A stretch of DNA of 64,000 nt, taken from contig NZ_CP132976.1 of NCBI RefSeq assembly GCF_030864005.1, positions 4,588,001-4,652,000 of the forward strand, given 5' to 3'. Below, one piece after another: positions 7,326 through 15,561 of the stretch (positions within the stretch are counted from its first letter, which is position 1; the number at the start of each line of letters is the position of its first letter). This DNA is from Achromobacter seleniivolatilans (GTDB lineage: Bacteria; Pseudomonadota; Gammaproteobacteria; Burkholderiales; Burkholderiaceae_B). Under the pieces are notes generated by a model that ran no database searches, was not told where the DNA came from, and saw nothing but the letters and a program-made list of their open reading frames with translations. A program made the translations under genes and the position numbers.

Positions 7326-10040
7326 TTAGCGGGGCGCTACCCCCGGCTCGCCAAGCATCGGGTTCGCTGGCGTTTCGTCTTCTCGAAGTTCGCGAGCGGC
7401 TTGCGGGTCAATTGAAGGATGCGCCTGCGGTCCGTGAATCTCATGTGCAGGCGCCGGCTCGGAACCCGCCGCTTCTGCTGCCTCGGCCGCCTGCGCGGCG
7501 CTGGGTGCGGTAGCTGGCGCCGGGGTCGGCACGGCTGCGGCGGCGGAAGCCTGCGAGAACTGTTTCCAGACCTCGATTGCACGCAGACGTTGCTTGGCCA
7601 CGACCTGAATGCGTTCGCGCAAATGCTCGTCGCGCGCCAGCAGGGCGTGGAAATCCCGCGACGTCAGCATCAGCAGCTTGCTGTAACCCAATGAGGTCAC
7701 CTCTGGCGCAATCTGCTGCTCGCCCAGCAAGCCCAGTTCGCCAAAGAATTCGCCGCTGCCCAGCTCGATCATGGTGTTGTCGGGCAGGTGCACGGCCACG
7801 GCGCCCGACGCCACAAAGCACATCTCTTCGCCATGACGGCCCTTGGTCAGCACCTGCTGATCGGGCAGTGACAGCCTGGGCTTCAACAGCTTGCTGATCG
7901 CGCGCAGCGAATCGGGCGACAAGCCCTCGAACAACGGCACGCGCTTGATCAATTCGGCCGCGCTCATTTCGATATCCAGCGGTGGATGCGTGTCGATATG
8001 CGCCCAGCGGCTTTCCAATTGCGCCATCAGATCGGCATAGACTTCACCACTGATCAAAAATTGCTCAAGCATGTCGCGATAGCGCATGCGTTCCAGCTCG
8101 CGCGCTACGCGGCCCAAATAGCTTTCCTGCAACCACTGCGCATAAGACGGGTATTGCAGGTTCAGCGCCTGCATCGCGTTTTCAATAAGGTCCAGGCGGC
8201 GCTGATGCAAAGCAACAATACGCTGCGTCGCGTCTTCGCCCAGCAAGGGCGTGATCTGTTCGCGCGCGAACACGATCAGCCGCTGCGCCACTGAGCGCTT
8301 GCTCATCAGGTTCGCGAAGCGCTGGCCAAGTTCCCGGGCCAGCCAGCCTTGGAAGCCAAACACATAATGCATGCGCAGCGCCAGGCGGAAGGAGGTGGAA
8401 TAGCGCACGTCGGCCACAATGGCGCGCTCGAAACCCGGCACGCCGCCCAGCCGAATGGCGTCTTCCAGCCGCTCCGCGCGAGCCAGCAGCGCCTCGGCCA
8501 TGCGCCAGTCCACCAGCTGCGCTTTCAGAATGTCGAAGAACATTTCCTCTTCGCGCTGGGCCACAATGGCCAGCCCAACTGACACCCGTTGCTCGTCGCT
8601 CATCTGACTGACCTGGCCGTCATGCACGCTGGTCAGGCTGGCGTCAAACACGGCCCGGATACGGTCACGAACCTCGGTCCCGATGTGTTCGGTCTTGGCG
8701 ACTTCGTCCGTTTTTCCTTGCAGGTCTTCCAGCGCCACGGCCAGCACCTGATTACGGATGGTGCGCTCCACCGGCGACAACTGGTTCAAGCCCAGCATAC
8801 GTATCAACGGCCGCAGGCTGATCCCGTTAATGAACAACGTCAGCAGCACGTAGCTGGTGGTGGCCACCGCGATGAACTGGCGCGCCTCTTCCGCTACGCC
8901 AGTCTGCTCGGTCACGGCCAGCGCAAGCGCCAACGATACGGCGCCACGCAGCCCGCCCCACAGCATCACGACTTTATAGGGATTGCTGACCTTGGTTCCC
9001 AGCTTGGTCAGCCCCAGCAGCGGCAGCAGACCAAACACCACAATGGCGCGGGCGATCAGCGTCGCGACGAACACCACTGCCACCAGCACCAATTCCTGCC
9101 AATCCGCGGCGGCCATCAGCTTGGGAATCAGCATGGCCGCGAACAGAAAGATCAGCGAATTCGCCCAGAACCCGAATTGCTCCCAGGCACTGGACAGGTA
9201 TTCGAACGTGGTGGGCGACATGCGCGTGCGGCCGGTGGAGCCGACAACCAGGCCTGCAATCACCGTTGCGACCACACCCGATACATTCAGATAGTGCTCG
9301 GAAATGAAGAAGGACAAATACGCCAGCGTGAGCGTCAGCGTGATCTCGGCCGTGGGAAATCCGCGCAGCCACGCAAACAGGAAGCAGGCCAGCCGTCCCA
9401 TGGCGAACCCGGCAATGCCGCCGCCAATGAAGTGGACGATGAAGTCGTTGAAGATGCCGCTGACGGTCAGCTCTCCATGGCCGCTCAATACGGCCAGCAG
9501 CACCGAGTACAAGGCGATCGACGCCGCGTCATTGAACAGGCTTTCGCCTTCGACCAGGGTCGTCAGCCGCTTGGGCGCACCGACCTCGCGGAAGATTCCG
9601 ACCACCGCCACCGGGTCCGTCGTAGCCACGATGGCGCCCAGCAGCAGGCAAACGATCAGCCCATAGGACGAAATCGCGTCCAGCGTCAGCCCGACCACGA
9701 CCGTACACACCACAACGGCCACGATGGCCATCATGAGGATTGGCCCAATGTCGTCCATCAAACGCCGCACGTTCATGGATAACGCGGTCTCAAACAACAG
9801 CACCGGCAGAAACACCATCAGAAAGGTCTCGGACGAGATCTCGAAGCGTTCCAGCGAATCCAGAAAGTCGCCGATCCAGCTGGGCGCCCAGCCGTGGACG
9901 TGAATAATGATACCGAGCAGACAGCCGACGATAGCCAGCAGCACCGAGTACGGCAGCTTGAGGCGGCCAGCCAGCGGAGGCATGAAGCAAACCAGTGTGA
10001 GCAGACCGGCCAGGCCGAATACGAGAAAACCTACATCCAT
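7326..10040 (-). CDS. CPA1 Na+/H+ antiporter with C-terminal cNMP-binding-type domain
   Basis: A 904-residue protein with about 12 membrane helices (residues 1-410) including the NhaP/NHE-like segments FNDAASIALYSVLL and LWGGLRGAVSLALALAVT, a long cytosolic helical region, and a cyclic-nucleotide-binding-type beta roll near 745-850 (GSGEFFGELGLLGEQQ). In the phosphate-binding cassette the usual Arg-Ala after the LL segment is replaced by I-A-P-E-V, so cAMP binding is doubtful. An Ala/Pro/Glu-rich tail follows. Start chosen at ATG 10040 where the membrane domain begins; upstream in-frame residues overlap the divergent cpdA. It should exchange Na+ or K+ for H+ across the inner membrane. Confidence 0.9.
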   Translation of the reverse strand: MDVGFLVFGLAGLLTLVCFMPPLAGRLKLPYSVLLAIVGCLLGIIIHVHGWAPSWIGDFLDSLERFEISSETFLMVFLPVLLFETALSMNVRRLMDDIGPILMMAIVAVVVCTVVVGLTLDAISSYGLIVCLLLGAIVATTDPVAVVGIFREVGAPKRLTTLVEGESLFNDAASIALYSVLLAVLSGHGELTVSGIFNDFIVHFIGGGIAGFAMGRLACFLFAWLRGFPTAEITLTLTLAYLSFFISEHYLNVSGVVATVIAGLVVGSTGRTRMSPTTFEYLSSAWEQFGFWANSLIFLFAAMLIPKLMAAADWQELVLVAVVFVATLIARAIVVFGLLPLLGLTKLGTKVSNPYKVVMLWGGLRGAVSLALALAVTEQTGVAEEARQFIAVATTSYVLLTLFINGISLRPLIRMLGLNQLSPVERTIRNQVLAVALEDLQGKTDEVAKTEHIGTEVRDRIRAVFDASLTSVHDGQVSQMSDEQRVSVGLAIVAQREEEMFFDILKAQLVDWRMAEALLARAERLEDAIRLGGVPGFERAIVADVRYSTSFRLALRMHYVFGFQGWLARELGQRFANLMSKRSVAQRLIVFAREQITPLLGEDATQRIVALHQRRLDLIENAMQALNLQYPSYAQWLQESYLGRVARELERMRYRDMLEQFLISGEVYADLMAQLESRWAHIDTHPPLDIEMSAAELIKRVPLFEGLSPDSLRAISKLLKPRLSLPDQQVLTKGRHGEEMCFVASGAVAVHLPDNTMIELGSGEFFGELGLLGEQQIAPEVTSLGYSKLLMLTSRDFHALLARDEHLRERIQVVAKQRLRAIEVWKQFSQASAAAAVPTPAPATAPSAAQAAEAAEAAGSEPAPAHEIHGPQAHPSIDPQAARELREDETPANPMLGEPGVAPR

Positions 10041-10236
10041 GGGTAGTGCCGCGTCCCGTTCATGAAGCTTGTGAGAAGTTTCACAAGAATAGCGGCTTTT
10101 TTCCGAGGGTCCGGGCCGAAAAATGGGAAGAATCGAAGAGAATGCACGTTTCGTTACCCCATTAGCCGCGTGCGATACATGCTGCGCGATGTTTTTTGGG
10201 TAATGTGCAATCGTACAAACTTCGCAGGAGCGGCTC

Positions 10237-11073
10237 TTGCCTCGCGCCCACTCCCTGGCCCGGCGCGACGACGCGCCCGCCATGCTCGTCCAGCTGACCG
10301 ACAGCCATCTGTTTGGCGAACCCGACACCGCCATGCTGGGCGTCAACACCGACGCCAGTCTGCGCGCCGTCCTGCGCCAGATTGAAGCGGATGGCAAACA
10401 TCCCGACCTGCTGCTGGCCACGGGCGACCTGTCTCAAGACGGCGAGGCCGCCGCGTATCGGCGTTTTGCCGATATCCTGCGCGCCAGCCCGGCGCTAGAC
10501 CGCGCGCAGATCCGTTGTCTGCCCGGTAATCATGATCTGCCCGCGGTGTTGCGCCAGGAACTTCCTCAGTGGTCAGCGCCCGTCACCGATGTGGGCGCGT
10601 GGCGCATCGTGACGCTGGACACGACCGTGCCGGGTTCCAACGCCGGTCATTTGCCCGACAGCCAGTTGGATATGTTGGAGGCCGCGCTGGCCGAAGCTCC
10701 AGACCGGCATACGCTGATCGCGATGCATCACAACCCCATGCAAATCGATAGCCATTGGCATGATTCGATGATGATCGACAACCCGCAAGCTTTGTTTAAG
10801 CAGCTGACGCATTGGCCGCAGGCCCGCGTGCTGTTGTGGGGGCACGTGCATCATGAGTTCGATCGCCGCCGCCACAATCTGCGCATGCTGGCCACGCCCT
10901 CAACCTGCTTTCAATTCAGCATTCGCGACGGCAAGCATGCGGTGGATAACATGGCGCCCGGATATCGCTGGATCAAGCTTTACCAGGATGGATCAATGGC
11001 CACGGGCGTACGCCGCGTGCAGGATGCGCTGTGGTATTCGGCGCTGGCGGCAGACGATGCGCAAGCGGCTTGA
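10237..11073 (+). CDS. cpdA: 3',5'-cyclic AMP phosphodiesterase (CpdA-like metallophosphoesterase)
   Basis: The protein shows the calcineurin-like metal-binding blocks: QLTDSHLFG, ATGDLSQDG, PGNHD, MHHNPM and GHVHHEFD. CpdA hydrolyses cAMP to AMP and lowers CRP signalling. A TTG at 10237 with AGGAG 6 bases upstream gives 278 residues; ATG 10282 would start directly at the fold and remove 15 residues. The gene is divergent from the antiporter with a cNMP-type domain, an association that may be functional. Confidence 0.9.
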   Translation: MPRAHSLARRDDAPAMLVQLTDSHLFGEPDTAMLGVNTDASLRAVLRQIEADGKHPDLLLATGDLSQDGEAAAYRRFADILRASPALDRAQIRCLPGNHDLPAVLRQELPQWSAPVTDVGAWRIVTLDTTVPGSNAGHLPDSQLDMLEAALAEAPDRHTLIAMHHNPMQIDSHWHDSMMIDNPQALFKQLTHWPQARVLLWGHVHHEFDRRRHNLRMLATPSTCFQFSIRDGKHAVDNMAPGYRWIKLYQDGSMATGVRRVQDALWYSALAADDAQAA

Positions 11074-11149
11074 GCGGGCGTAGGCTGAGTTGCCTGACAG
11101 ATCAGGCGACGCGTGAGCGCGCGTCATCCATCGAGCGCTGCCGCGGCAC

Positions 11150-11265
11150 CATAAAAAACGGGGCACCAAATAGATCTTTGGTGCCCCGCAAGCATCCGTC
11201 TCATAGGGGAGGGGAAAGAGGAGAAGCCGAGACGGATGACAAGACTGCTAACCGGAGTTCGCTGT
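11150..11265 (-). ncRNA. Candidate small RNA with C-rich loop and intrinsic terminator
   Basis: On the minus strand, a stem of 10 perfect pairs (11238-11229 with 11202-11193) encloses a 26-base pyrimidine-rich loop containing CUCCU, CCCCUCCCC-type anti-Shine-Dalgarno sequence. It is followed by an 11-pair GC-rich hairpin (11187-11177 with 11170-11160) and a run of six T, a good rho-independent terminator. No reading frame of note is present. C-rich-loop sRNAs that block ribosome sites are known in alpha- and betaproteobacteria. The 5' end is a guess; a TATGTA -10-like box is near 11270. Confidence 0.5.
11160..11187 (-). terminator. Rho-independent terminator (11-bp stem, T6)
   Basis: GGGGCACCAAA (11160-11170) and TTTGGTGCCCC (11177-11187) form a perfect stem with a 6-base loop. 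The T run (read as AAAAAA at 11153-11158 on plus) is on the minus-strand side, so it ends a minus-strand transcript, not cpdA. Confidence 0.7.
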
Positions 11266-11388
11266 CTACATAAAGTTAGGCGGTGCGATCCCCATTAAGT
11301 TTCTGTAATAACGACAAATTTCGCGTCAAATTTGTATCAATTTATTCATGGGAAGCACCACGCATCTCATTCGCGCGCCCAAAAGGAA

Positions 11389-11416
11389 AAGGGCCGCATA
11401 TTTATTTGCGGCCCTT
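11389..11416 (-). terminator. rpoH terminator
   Basis: AAGGGCCGCA (11389-11398) pairs with TGCGGCCCTT (11407-11416) across an 8-base loop, followed on the minus strand by a T-rich stretch (TTTTCCTTTTG-like). It starts 20 bases after the rpoH stop codon. Confidence 0.7.
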
Positions 11417-11436
11417 CTTTGCACGGCAGGGAAAGC

Positions 11437-12321
11437 TCAAGCAGCCAGATTACCGCGCATCTTCTTCAGCGCTGCCGCTTCGATCTGGCGAATGCGTTCG
11501 GCCGATACGCCGAACTCTTGCGCCAGTTCATGCAGCGTGGAGCCGCCATCGTCTTGCAGCCAGCGGGCCTCAACGATACGGCGTGAGCGCGCATCCAGGG
11601 CTTCCAGCGCGCTGTTCAGACCGGTGCTTTGCAGCTCATCACGGGCAGCACGTTCCAGTACGCGGGTAGGTTCCTGACGGCCATCATCAGACAGGTAGGC
11701 GATGGGCGCGTAGCTGTCATCGTCATCATCCTGATTTTCCAGCGACATCTCGCGGCCGGACAGGCGCACTTCCATTTCGCTCACATCTTCGCGGCGCACG
11801 TTCAATTCACGCGCGATGTGATCGACCTGCTCAGGGTCCAGCGTCTGGCCATCGGGACGCATGCTGCGCAGATTGAAGAACAGCTTGCGTTGAGCCTTGG
11901 TGGTTGCCACCTTGACCAGGCGCCAGTTGCGAATGATGTATTCGTGAATCTCGGCCTTGATCCAGTGCACGGCGAACGACACCAGACGCACGCCGCGTTC
12001 GGGGTCGAAACGTTTCACGGCCTTCATCAGGCCAACGTTGCCTTCCTGGATCAGGTCGGCGTGGGGCAAGCCATAGCCCAAGTACTGGCGGGCAACAGAC
12101 ACCACCAGACGCAGATGCGACAGAATCAGTTCGCGCGCGGCGCCCAGGTCTTCCTGGTCGCGCAGGCGACGGCCCAGTTCGGTTTCACGCTCCGCGGACA
12201 GTACCGGCAAGCGGTTGACCGAGGAAATATAAGCGTCGATCGTGCCAAGTGCGCCCGGATTGGCAATGGCCAACGCCAGGGCGTTGCCAGAAGCGGCCAA
12301 CGAGGTACTGGGTTGTTTCAT
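11437..12321 (-). CDS. rpoH: RNA polymerase sigma-32 (heat-shock sigma factor)
   Basis: The 294-residue protein has sigma region 2 (DLIQEGNVGLMKAVKRFDP...), the RpoH box QRKLFFNLR that marks the sigma-32 family, and a region 4 helix-turn-helix near the C-terminus (GVSAERIRQIEAAALKKMR). It directs RNA polymerase to chaperone and protease promoters. ATG 12321 has a GGAG ribosome site; an upstream in-frame ATG at 12357 has none. A perfect CIRCE operator about 47 bases upstream suggests HrcA repression of sigma-32 synthesis. Confidence 0.95.
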   Translation of the reverse strand: MKQPSTSLAASGNALALAIANPGALGTIDAYISSVNRLPVLSAERETELGRRLRDQEDLGAARELILSHLRLVVSVARQYLGYGLPHADLIQEGNVGLMKAVKRFDPERGVRLVSFAVHWIKAEIHEYIIRNWRLVKVATTKAQRKLFFNLRSMRPDGQTLDPEQVDHIARELNVRREDVSEMEVRLSGREMSLENQDDDDDSYAPIAYLSDDGRQEPTRVLERAARDELQSTGLNSALEALDARSRRIVEARWLQDDGGSTLHELAQEFGVSAERIRQIEAAALKKMRGNLAA

Positions 12322-12367
12322 AGCGGGGGTCTCCGGAAAGCGAAGGGGTAACGACATGGATTCGATG

Positions 12368-12394
12368 TTAGCACTCTAGTAGATGGAGTGCTAA
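12368..12394. promoter_or_regulatory. CIRCE element (HrcA operator) upstream of rpoH
   Basis: TTAGCACTC-N9-GAGTGCTAA is a full match to the CIRCE consensus. On the minus strand a -35 TTGACG (12416-12411) and 17-base spacer place the -10 (TAGCAC) inside the CIRCE left arm, so bound HrcA should block the polymerase. Confidence 0.9.
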
Positions 12395-12408
12395 TTCGAC
12401 TATTGCGG

Positions 12409-12437
12409 CGCGTCAAAGTTTCCTTTTTGTTGACGCG
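12409..12437. repeat. 8-bp inverted repeat upstream of rpoH promoter
   Basis: CGCGTCAA (12409-12416) and TTGACGCG (12430-12437) are perfect inverted arms 13 bases apart. The inner arm contains the putative -35 of rpoH. It may be a second operator or a chance palindrome. Confidence 0.4.
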
Positions 12438-12485
12438 TCCCCGTTTATTTTTTGGACTACGCCCCTTGGGCGGGCCTCGCCCAAC

Positions 12486-13175
12486 CTACCAGCCCAAGCG
12501 CTTTAAGCCTTCAGCGGTAGCCTCACCATCGGGGCGCACGAAGAGCGCGCCACGCGGGTCCATATAGACCTGGTATTTGGCCCCGTCGAACATCGGCATA
12601 TAGGCGCCGCTGCCAAATTGGACATCTACGAAGGGGAACCAGTTCGGAAAACTCTTCTTGAGTGACCCCAGGTCCGGAGCGGGCCAGTCGTCCAACGCAT
12701 GCACCGAGCGCGTGGCAGAAGCCTCGCGAGCCACGTCGCTATACCGCCCGGACAAGCGTTCCAGGCGATAAAGAGGCGGCACGCCCGCCATCAAAGCCGG
12801 CAGCTTCCACCGGACTACCCTGGCATCGATCTGCCACTGGTCGCCGTACAGCACATACTGCTTGGGGCTGACGCCGGGCGCGGTTGCGGTCAGCTGAAAC
12901 TGGCCTTCGGCCTGCTGGCGCATTTCAATGCGGGCGACGGGCTCGTCAGTCGTCAGCCGGAAAAACTGCACCAGGGACAGCGCGAGCAAACCCGACACAC
13001 AACCCAGCAGCACCAGCATCAGACCGAACAGCCGCCGCACTGGACGGAACTGAAAAATCCGGCGGCCACGCTCGTCGCGCGGACCGCCGCGGCCCAGCAA
13101 CATGGCAATGCCAGGCAGCAGGACGACGATGGCGCCCAGAAGTATCCAGACGAAGGGAGCGATACCGTTAATCAA
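12486..13175 (-). CDS. Conserved two-helix membrane protein of unknown function
   Basis: A 229-residue protein with two N-terminal membrane helices (about 8-27 and 48-70) and a periplasmic C-terminal domain of about 155 residues rich in aromatic residues (YGDQWQIDARVVRW, NWFPFVDVQFGSGAYMP). I recognise it only as a conserved protein of Alcaligenaceae/Burkholderiaceae sometimes labelled multidrug efflux pump without support. It sits upstream of rpoH with the CIRCE region between them and downstream of fghA. Confidence 0.75.
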   Translation of the reverse strand: MINGIAPFVWILLGAIVVLLPGIAMLLGRGGPRDERGRRIFQFRPVRRLFGLMLVLLGCVSGLLALSLVQFFRLTTDEPVARIEMRQQAEGQFQLTATAPGVSPKQYVLYGDQWQIDARVVRWKLPALMAGVPPLYRLERLSGRYSDVAREASATRSVHALDDWPAPDLGSLKKSFPNWFPFVDVQFGSGAYMPMFDGAKYQVYMDPRGALFVRPDGEATAEGLKRLGW

Positions 13176-13264
13176 ATCAGCCGTTCCTAATTAAACGCCG
13201 CAGACGCCAGCCCGGGGCGCCCAGGGCGCCACAAGCCTGCGGCGGCAGGCTCCCCAGTATAAAA

Positions 13265-13281
13265 GCCGGTTTTCAGCCGGC
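13265..13281 (-). terminator. Possible terminator of fghA
   Basis: GCCGG (13265-13269) and CCGGC (13277-13281) form a short stem on the minus strand overlapping the fghA stop codon and followed by TTTTATAC. Weak, but the only candidate before the next gene. Confidence 0.4.
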
Positions 13282-14139
13282 CGGTTTTCCAAGCCGTTCG
13301 ACGTGAAACCGGATGTGATCTTCCAGGTACGTCGAGATGAAGTAGTAACCATGGTCATAGCCCGCTTGCCGGCGCAGCAGCAGCGGCTGATCGGCGGCCG
13401 CGCAGGCGGCTTCGAATACCTCGGGATACAACTGTTCGGCCAGGAATTGGTCTGATTCGCCCTGATCGATCAGGATGCCGCCCGGAAAAGGCTGCCTGGC
13501 GGCGCGCATCAAGGCGGACGCATCATAAGCCGCCCAGTCCTCGGCGTTGTCGCCCAGGTAAGCGCCAAACGCCTTCTTGCCCCACGGGCATTGACTGGGC
13601 GCGGCGATCGGCGCAAACGCTGACACCGACCGAAACTTGCCAGGATTACGCAGGGCCAGAACCAGCGCGCCGTGGCCGCCCATCGAGTGGCCAAAGATGC
13701 CGGTACGTGACGCGTCGCCCGGCAGCGCTTCGCCCGTGACGATAGCGTGCAGCTCTTCGGTCACATAGCTGTACATACGGTAGTGATCACGCCACGCTGG
13801 CGTGGTGGCGTTGACATAGAAGCCTGCCCCCGTGCCCAAGTCCCAGCTTTCTTCTTCGCCCGGCACATTGGCGCCGCGCGGGCTGGTATCGGGTGCGACC
13901 AGCATGACGCCCAGCTCGGCCGCCACACGCTGGGCACCCGCCTTGATCATGAAGGTTTCTTCGGTGCAGGTCAGGCCCGCCAGATAGAACAGCACGGGAA
14001 CCGGACCGTGTTCAGCCTGCGGCGGCACATAGACCGAAAAACGCATGGGCAGGCCGATTTCGACGGACTCATGGCGGTAGTAACGCTGCGAACCGCCAAA
14101 GCAGCGATGCTGGGAAATGAGTTCCAAGGCCACAGGCAT
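13273..14139 (-). CDS. fghA: S-formylglutathione hydrolase
   Basis: A 288-residue esterase-D-fold alpha/beta hydrolase with the nucleophile elbow GHSMGGHGAL, an oxyanion region LAGLTCTEETF and catalytic Asp and His near the C-terminus (DQGESDQF, YDHGYYF). It hydrolyses S-formylglutathione to formate and glutathione in formaldehyde detoxification. ATG 14139 with a CCGGAG ribosome site is preferred over the longer frame to 14274. The usual partner adhC is not adjacent. Confidence 0.93.
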   Translation of the reverse strand: MPVALELISQHRCFGGSQRYYRHESVEIGLPMRFSVYVPPQAEHGPVPVLFYLAGLTCTEETFMIKAGAQRVAAELGVMLVAPDTSPRGANVPGEEESWDLGTGAGFYVNATTPAWRDHYRMYSYVTEELHAIVTGEALPGDASRTGIFGHSMGGHGALVLALRNPGKFRSVSAFAPIAAPSQCPWGKKAFGAYLGDNAEDWAAYDASALMRAARQPFPGGILIDQGESDQFLAEQLYPEVFEAACAAADQPLLLRRQAGYDHGYYFISTYLEDHIRFHVERLGKPAG

Positions 14140-14371
14140 GGTTTTCTCCGGTCTGGGGGGGTGAAAAATTCGCGGACAGGTTAGGGTATATCCACGGTAC
14201 GACGTTCCGTCGCCGAATGTTAACCTGCGCCTCATAGGGTCCGAACGACAAAAAAAAACCGGTTCCGTGCCCATATTGTGATCACGGGACTTGACCAGCG
14301 CTCATCGTGGCACTATTTATATACCGTGAGCGAAGACAACCCGTTCTTCCAGATACGCAAGCCCTGACACT

Positions 14372-15124
14372 ATGGCCCGTCTGCCCCGTCTGTACGCCCC
14401 CGGGCTGCCCCAACTGGTGCAGGCCAACTTCATTTCGCCGCTGGCTGCGCCATCGCAACCCGCGCCGGCCGACATCCTGAACCAGCTAGCCACTTGGCTG
14501 GGCGAATCCGCCCAACGCCATCGCGTGTCGGTGCATGGCTGGCTGCTCGCGAATGACCGCATATTGCTTCTGGCCACACCGGCCGACGAAGAAGGCCTGC
14601 CCAGGCTGATGCAAACATTGGGCCGCAACCTGGCGGCGCGATTGCGCGGCGGCCGGGTGTTTGCAGGCCGATACCGGTCCGCGCTGCTTGAACCCGGGGC
14701 GTGGGTGCTGCCGGCCTTGGTCTGGCTGGAAACCTACCCGGTGCGCAGCGGCGCCTCGCAAGACCCCGATTCCTGGCCTTGGTCGTCCGCGGCCAGTCAT
14801 ACCGGCAATACGACTGCGGCGCCTGCCCAATGGCAATCCGACCATGCGGATTACTGGGCTTGCGGCAACACGCCGTTTGACCGCCAGGCCAATTACCGCA
14901 AGCGGCTGCACGACGGTCTGTCGCGCGAGGAAACCCAGCGCATCGATCAAGCCGTATCCGGCCAGTGGGCATTGGGCGGCGCTAGCTTCATTGCCAGTCT
15001 GGCCCATACCGCCAGCCGCCGCGTGGCCCCAGGCCAGCGTGGCCGGCCGCGCAAGAAACCCGCCGCCACGGCTGCACCTGCCGACACCGAACCGACTTCG
15101 ACGCCGACCCCGTCTACGTCCTGA
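14372..15124 (+). CDS. Degenerate IS200/REP-associated transposase-like protein with AT-hook-like tail
   Basis: The 250-residue protein follows the Y1/RAYT fold order: residues 52-70 (VSVHGWLLANDRILLLATP) match the place where active enzymes have an N-H-V-H-L-L HUH motif, and 118-143 (LETYPVRSG...SWPWSSAASHTG) match the Y-I-x-x-N-P-V-R-A-G...WSS block. Both HUH histidines are gone (N-D-R-I-L-L-L) and the expected Tyr appears as Trp. Residues 221-230 (GQRGRPRKKP) look like an AT-hook, before a Pro/Thr/Ser tail. It is unlikely to cut DNA and may be a domesticated DNA-binding protein. It lies upstream of gltB. Confidence 0.7.
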   Translation: MARLPRLYAPGLPQLVQANFISPLAAPSQPAPADILNQLATWLGESAQRHRVSVHGWLLANDRILLLATPADEEGLPRLMQTLGRNLAARLRGGRVFAGRYRSALLEPGAWVLPALVWLETYPVRSGASQDPDSWPWSSAASHTGNTTAAPAQWQSDHADYWACGNTPFDRQANYRKRLHDGLSREETQRIDQAVSGQWALGGASFIASLAHTASRRVAPGQRGRPRKKPAATAAPADTEPTSTPTPSTS

Positions 15125-15126
15125 CT

Positions 15127-15157
15127 CAGAACCCGCCTTCAAGGCGGGTTCTGCTTT
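15127..15157 (+). terminator. Rho-independent terminator after the RAYT-like gene
   Basis: CAGAACCCGCC (15127-15137) and GGCGGGTTCTG (15143-15153) form an 11-bp stem with a 5-base loop followed by CTTTT. It separates the RAYT-like gene from gltBD. Confidence 0.75.
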
Positions 15158-15561
15158 TCCGACGTCCCAAGTCTCTCCGTCCGTCCGCGCTGGCGCAGCG
15201 GCGGACGATTCGTGCTTGATTGGCCCACAACCTACGGATGACCGGCATACCGGGCAAAAGTGTTCATCTTTTGCCACATCTTCAATTGATATTTCGCATC
15301 CAACAGCCCTATTAAATTAGGGACGCATAACGCCAAAATCGGGACTTTCACTAAGCCCTGCCTGCGCTGGCAAGGACACCCTTGGCGCCAAGCCAATAAG
15401 CATGCGGCTGTTGTTATGTCCCTATATTTATGCCCTATGATGGAGCATAGTAATAATTAGGGTCACACCCCTATTGTTCCTATTGCACCCTACTTGCAGC
15501 GGGGGTATTGTCCGTCTCCTGCACTGCAACATTACGACGCAGGCTCACTGCGGAGCGCGCC
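15158..15561 (+). other. gltB upstream region without a recognisable gene
   Basis: About 400 bases, AT-richer than its neighbours. It holds the 12-base palindrome CTTGGCGCCAAG (15381-15392), AGGGACGCATAAC near 15319 with an imperfect inverted copy GTTATGTCCCT near 15412, and a short CTATG/CATAG hairpin near 15435. It presumably carries the gltBD promoter and nitrogen- or amino-acid-responsive sites, but I could not define a convincing -35/-10 pair. Confidence 0.4.

Noticed and set aside
8589..9782. 397-residue plus-strand frame inside the antiporter gene.
   Set aside because: Gln/His/Arg-rich antisense frame with no start signal or domain.
11160..11187. Terminator for cpdA on the plus strand.
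   Set aside because: The T run is on the minus-strand side only; plus-strand sequence after the stem is not T-rich.
14372..15124. Active IS200-type insertion element.
   Set aside because: No paired TnpB, no terminal hairpins at the ends, and the HUH motif is lost.
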